This document shows, piece by piece, positions 61,235-64,000 of a stretch of 64,000 nucleotides of DNA. A program made the translations under genes and the position numbers. The stretch's first letter is position 1. Every line of letters starts with the position of its first letter. The notes below the pieces were generated by a model. The model had not been told where the DNA came from. It was given only the letters and a program-made list of their open reading frames with translations, and searched no databases. The stretch lies in assembly GCF_036014015.1 (NCBI RefSeq), contig NZ_CP107905.1, positions 868,001-932,000 of the forward strand. The letters are read 5' to 3'. The DNA is from Streptomyces sp. NBC_00457. Lineage in GTDB: Bacteria > Actinomycetota > Actinomycetes > Streptomycetales > Streptomycetaceae.

Positions 61235-62524
61235 TCAGTGCGGAGCCCGCTCCCGAAGCGCCGCACGCCAGGCGGGCGCCGGCCCCTCGGGCACGGGCTC
61301 GGCGCGTCGGCCGCCGCGGGCGAAGAAGTCGGCGAGCGGCAGGATCGCGGCGCCGACGGTGACCGCGTCGGGGCCGAGCCGACCGAGGTCGATGGTGACC
61401 CGCTCGGCCGGGTGGCGCAGTGCGTACGACACGGCATGGCGCCGTACGGCGGGCAGGAACCGTGCGCCGAGCTGGAGCCCGGCCCAGCCCCCGATCAGGA
61501 TGCGCTCGGGCTGGAAGAGGTTGATCAGGTCGGACAGCCCCGCGCCCAGGTACTCGGCGGTCTCCTCCAGGACGGCGAGCGCCACCGGGTCGGCCGCACC
61601 GCCCCCGGCGGGATAGGCGGCGGCCAGCATCGCCGTCAGCGCCGTCTCCTCGTCGGTGTCCTCCGGCGGGCGCCCGCCCTGCTCACCCCACCGCTCGAGC
61701 AGCGACGCGGCGCCGGCGTACGCCTCCAGGCAGCCGAGGGCACCGCACCGGCAGCGGCGCCCCCTGACCCGTACCGTCAGATGGCCCCACTCGACCGCCC
61801 GCCCGTGCTCCGCCTCGGGCGTGACCAGGCAGGCGCCCACCCCCGAGCCGAAGAGCACGACGACCGCGTTGCGGGCGCCGCGTCCGGCGCCGAACCACAT
61901 CTCGGCCTGGCCGAGGGTCTTGGCGCCGTTGTCGATGAAGTACGGGACGGTGTCAGGGAGCGGGGAGCCGTCGCGGAGCAGTGCTTCGAGAGGGACCGCG
62001 TCCCAGCCGATGGTCTGTCCGTGGACCACGGTGCCGCGGTCCGGGGTGCGTTCGACGATGCCGGGGACGCCGATGCCGACGCCCAGCAGCTGTTCCGGCG
62101 CGATCTCGGCGCTGGCGAGCACCTCGGTGACGCCGTCGCGGATGTGACCGACGATGACCTCGACGTCGTAGCCCTGATGGGTCAACGGGCGTTCGGTGCG
62201 GGCGAGTTCGGTGAGGGTGAGGTCGAACAGCTCGATGCGGACCCGGGTTTCGCCGACATCGACGCCGATCATGTGGCCGCTGCCGGGTGCCACGCGCAGC
62301 AGGGTGCGCGGGCGGCCGCCGTCGGAGTCGACGCTGCCGGCCCCCTCCAGCAGGCCGTCGGCGACCAGGTCGGCGACGACGTTGCTGACGGAACCGGAAC
62401 TGAGCCCGGTCACCGGGCCGAGTTCGAAGCGGCTGAGAGGTCCGTCGAAGTACAGCCGTTGCAGTACGGCCGTACGGTTGGCCCGTCTCAGGTCGCGTAC
62501 CGTGCGCCCGTTCCGCCCTGCCAT
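61235..62524 (-). CDS. ROK-family transcriptional regulator
   Basis: A 429-residue NagC/XylR-type regulator. N-terminal helix-turn-helix (LSRFELGPVTGLSSGSVSNV), then a ROK domain with GVDVGETRVRIELFDL (phosphate loop), FGSGVGACLV, and the zinc site CRCGALGCLEAY. ATG at 62524. ROK regulators respond to sugars or sugar phosphates; the target here is not obvious. It is 37 bases downstream of the phosphotransferase gene. Confidence 0.92.
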   Translation of the reverse strand: MAGRNGRTVRDLRRANRTAVLQRLYFDGPLSRFELGPVTGLSSGSVSNVVADLVADGLLEGAGSVDSDGGRPRTLLRVAPGSGHMIGVDVGETRVRIELFDLTLTELARTERPLTHQGYDVEVIVGHIRDGVTEVLASAEIAPEQLLGVGIGVPGIVERTPDRGTVVHGQTIGWDAVPLEALLRDGSPLPDTVPYFIDNGAKTLGQAEMWFGAGRGARNAVVVLFGSGVGACLVTPEAEHGRAVEWGHLTVRVRGRRCRCGALGCLEAYAGAASLLERWGEQGGRPPEDTDEETALTAMLAAAYPAGGGAADPVALAVLEETAEYLGAGLSDLINLFQPERILIGGWAGLQLGARFLPAVRRHAVSYALRHPAERVTIDLGRLGPDAVTVGAAILPLADFFARGGRRAEPVPEGPAPAWRAALRERAPH

Positions 62525-62561
62525 GTGGCTCCCTCGATCTGAAGTGATGACCCTCGCCGGG

Positions 62562-63542
62562 TCAGCGAGCGGCCAGTTCCTGGATCTCGTCGAGGGCGAG
62601 GACGAGTTCGGGCGCGACCACGGTCTGGACCCAGCCGTCGCGCTCCTCGCCCGTCGCCCGTGGGACCGTCTCGGTGATCATGATCAGGTAGAGGTAGCTG
62701 CGGTAGAGGGCGAGGCGGAGGCGGGCCGGAGTGTCGAAGACGGCGCGGCCCCCGGCCTCCTGGTAGCCCGCCAGGAAGTCCTCGTCCTTCTTGATGTCAC
62801 CCAGCAGCGCCAGGGAGACGAAGTCGGCGAGCGGGTCACCCCAGAACATGCGCTCCCCGTCGATGAGGCCGCCGATACGGGCCACCCCCGTCGAGCAGTC
62901 CACCAGGATGTTGCCCTGCCAGAGGTCGAAGTGGACGAGGTAGGGGACGTCGACCTCGTCGAGGGCGGGAAAGGCGGCCCGGAGAATGCGGGCCACCTCG
63001 TCGGCGGGGACAGGCAGCCGGGCACGGTAGTCGCGGGCGTCGTCGAGTACGGCGTCGATCATGCCGGTGAAGGCGGTCCGCCAGTCGCCGGCGAGGGGGC
63101 CCAGGGCGCCGGACGGGTAGCCGAAGCCGGGGCCCGTGACCCGGTGCAGCCGGGCCACCTGACGGCCCAACTCCGCGCGCAGCGCGGTCCGTTCGGCATC
63201 GGTGAGCGCATCGTCCCACGGGTCGCCCGGGCAGGCGGTCATCAGCAGATGACGTGCGCCCACGTCCCCGCCGACTGCCACAACACGCGGCGCCGATACG
63301 TCCGCCTGGGCGGCCCCGTCGTAGAACTCGGCTTCCGAGACGAGGAGTTCCCGCTCGTGGCGCAGGCCGGGCGTGGTCTCCGCGGGCGGGATCTTCAGGA
63401 CGTAGCGGGTGCCGTCGGTCAGCCGGAGTTCCTCGACCGTGTTGTACGTGCCGCCGTGCAGCGGGCGGACGTGAGCGAGGCGGTCGGGCGGGATCTGCGC
63501 CGCCTCCAGAACGTTTCGCGCCCGCTCCCATGAGTCCACCAC
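62562..63542 (-). CDS. APH/ChoK-like phosphotransferase
   Basis: About 326 residues from GTG 63542 (GGGGAGGGG upstream); an ATG at 63611 and longer frames are possible. The kinase-like fold has the catalytic loop HFDLWQGNILVD and the metal-binding Asp in GLIDGERMFWGDPLADF. It phosphorylates a small hydroxyl substrate, such as an aminoglycoside, sugar or amino alcohol. No resistance cluster is nearby, so antibiotic inactivation is not supported. Likely co-transcribed with the ROK gene. Confidence 0.86.
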   Translation of the reverse strand: MVDSWERARNVLEAAQIPPDRLAHVRPLHGGTYNTVEELRLTDGTRYVLKIPPAETTPGLRHERELLVSEAEFYDGAAQADVSAPRVVAVGGDVGARHLLMTACPGDPWDDALTDAERTALRAELGRQVARLHRVTGPGFGYPSGALGPLAGDWRTAFTGMIDAVLDDARDYRARLPVPADEVARILRAAFPALDEVDVPYLVHFDLWQGNILVDCSTGVARIGGLIDGERMFWGDPLADFVSLALLGDIKKDEDFLAGYQEAGGRAVFDTPARLRLALYRSYLYLIMITETVPRATGEERDGWVQTVVAPELVLALDEIQELAAR

Positions 63543-63714
63543 CGTGCGCCCACCCCTCCCCTTCGACCAGCCTGCGGCGTACACGTCCTCGACGTAACGC
63601 CCCTCCCCCATCGGCCCGTTGAACCACCGATCGGCAGCCGCCCACGTCGGCGTCCGGTGTGTGTTCCGGGTACAGGGTACGGAACGCGCCCCGCACGGCA
63701 CTGGGCGCCCGCAC

Positions 63715-64000
63715 CTATGCGCTGGGCGTCCTCGCGTGAGCGACGCAGGCCGTACCGGCTCCCTCCGGGGCGCCGAAGCGGGCGAGGGTGTGCCACACCA
63801 TTTTCAGGTCCTGGAGGTCGTGGTGTCCCGTGCGGGCCGCGTTTCCGATGATCCGCGGGTCGAGGCGGCCCTCCTCGGCGATCCGGGCGCCCAGGTCGGC
63901 GTACTCGGGGCCACGGTAGTCCGCGTGGCCGCGCAACTCGGCCGCGGTGAGCCGGTAGCCGGGGTGCCATTCGAGCGGGAAGGGCAGCGCGCGGGCCGCC
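63715..64000 (-). CDS. hypothetical protein, partial
   Basis: The frame is open from the stop at 63715 to the window end, giving the C-terminal 95 residues (FPLEWHPGYRLTAAEL, IAEEGRLDPRIIGNAARTG, LQDLKMVWHTLARFG). No family recognised. The gene starts outside the window; a TTG at 63936 is internal. The codon pattern supports a real gene. Confidence 0.6.
   Translation of the reverse strand, partial: AARALPFPLEWHPGYRLTAAELRGHADYRGPEYADLGARIAEEGRLDPRIIGNAARTGHHDLQDLKMVWHTLARFGAPEGAGTACVAHARTPSA

Noticed and set aside
62562..63542. Aminoglycoside resistance kinase
   Set aside because: Only the general APH/ChoK fold motifs are visible, and no antibiotic gene cluster surrounds it.

Overview
The window is about 72% GC, codes with strong third-position G/C bias, and carries families typical of the genus Streptomyces: a conservon (cvn), ECF sigma factors, CebR- and DasR-type operators, a mycothiol-era redox set, rare TTA leucine codons and a sesquiterpene cyclase. 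It looks like chromosomal sequence outside the most conserved core, with many regulator/target pairs and secreted polysaccharide hydrolases. I saw no tRNA, rRNA, insertion sequence, prophage or CRISPR array. Both ends cut through genes.

Layout. 1-8.7 kb: the end of a 2OG-Fe(II) oxygenase gene, an ECF41-type sigma factor translationally coupled to an orphan cytochrome b, then a secreted GH9 cellulase with a perfect CebR box and a secreted GH2 glycosidase. 8.9-16.1 kb: signalling block with a PAS/GAF/PP2C/ATPase protein, an ECF sigma factor divergent from a membrane Ser/Thr kinase, a DUF4232 lipoprotein, and an unusual polypeptide that joins sigma-like regions, a zinc-finger motif, a membrane helix and a ricin-type lectin. 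16.3-29.6 kb: small metabolic and regulator genes (AraC/PhyH pair, aldo-keto reductase, GH114 lipoprotein, flavoprotein, TetR/DUF1348 pair with two palindromic operators, P450 plus ferredoxin, LysE, CDF transporter, Xi-class GST-like reductase, and others).

30-35.5 kb: a sesquiterpene synthase faces a five-gene conservon (sensor ATPase, roadblock, DUF742, GTPase, CYP157-like P450 without an ExxR motif). 35.7-36.6 kb: DUF1304/TetR operon behind tandem inverted repeats. 36.8-42.1 kb: a divergent urease operon (fused ureAB, enlarged ureC, ureF, ureG, ureD; no ureE). 42.3-47.4 kb: GlxA-type regulator/oxidoreductase pair and a MarR-controlled ADH/ALDH pair with two related operators. 47.5-53.5 kb: STAS protein, PRPP synthetase, DUF4230 protein (TTA codon) and a compact Mrp-type antiporter operon lacking a full MrpA. 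53.7-64 kb: VanZ protein, GH16 glucanase behind a dre-like site, Eis-like acetyltransferase, DUF1963 protein (TTA codon), PHP-domain protein, a candidate structured small RNA, SDR, ROK regulator, phosphotransferase and a partial gene.

A dispersed, modular intergenic repeat occurs seven times, five of them between converging genes, and probably acts as a bidirectional transcription end. Several regulator genes sit back-to-back with their likely targets, with palindromes in the shared gap, so local control is readable directly from the sequence.
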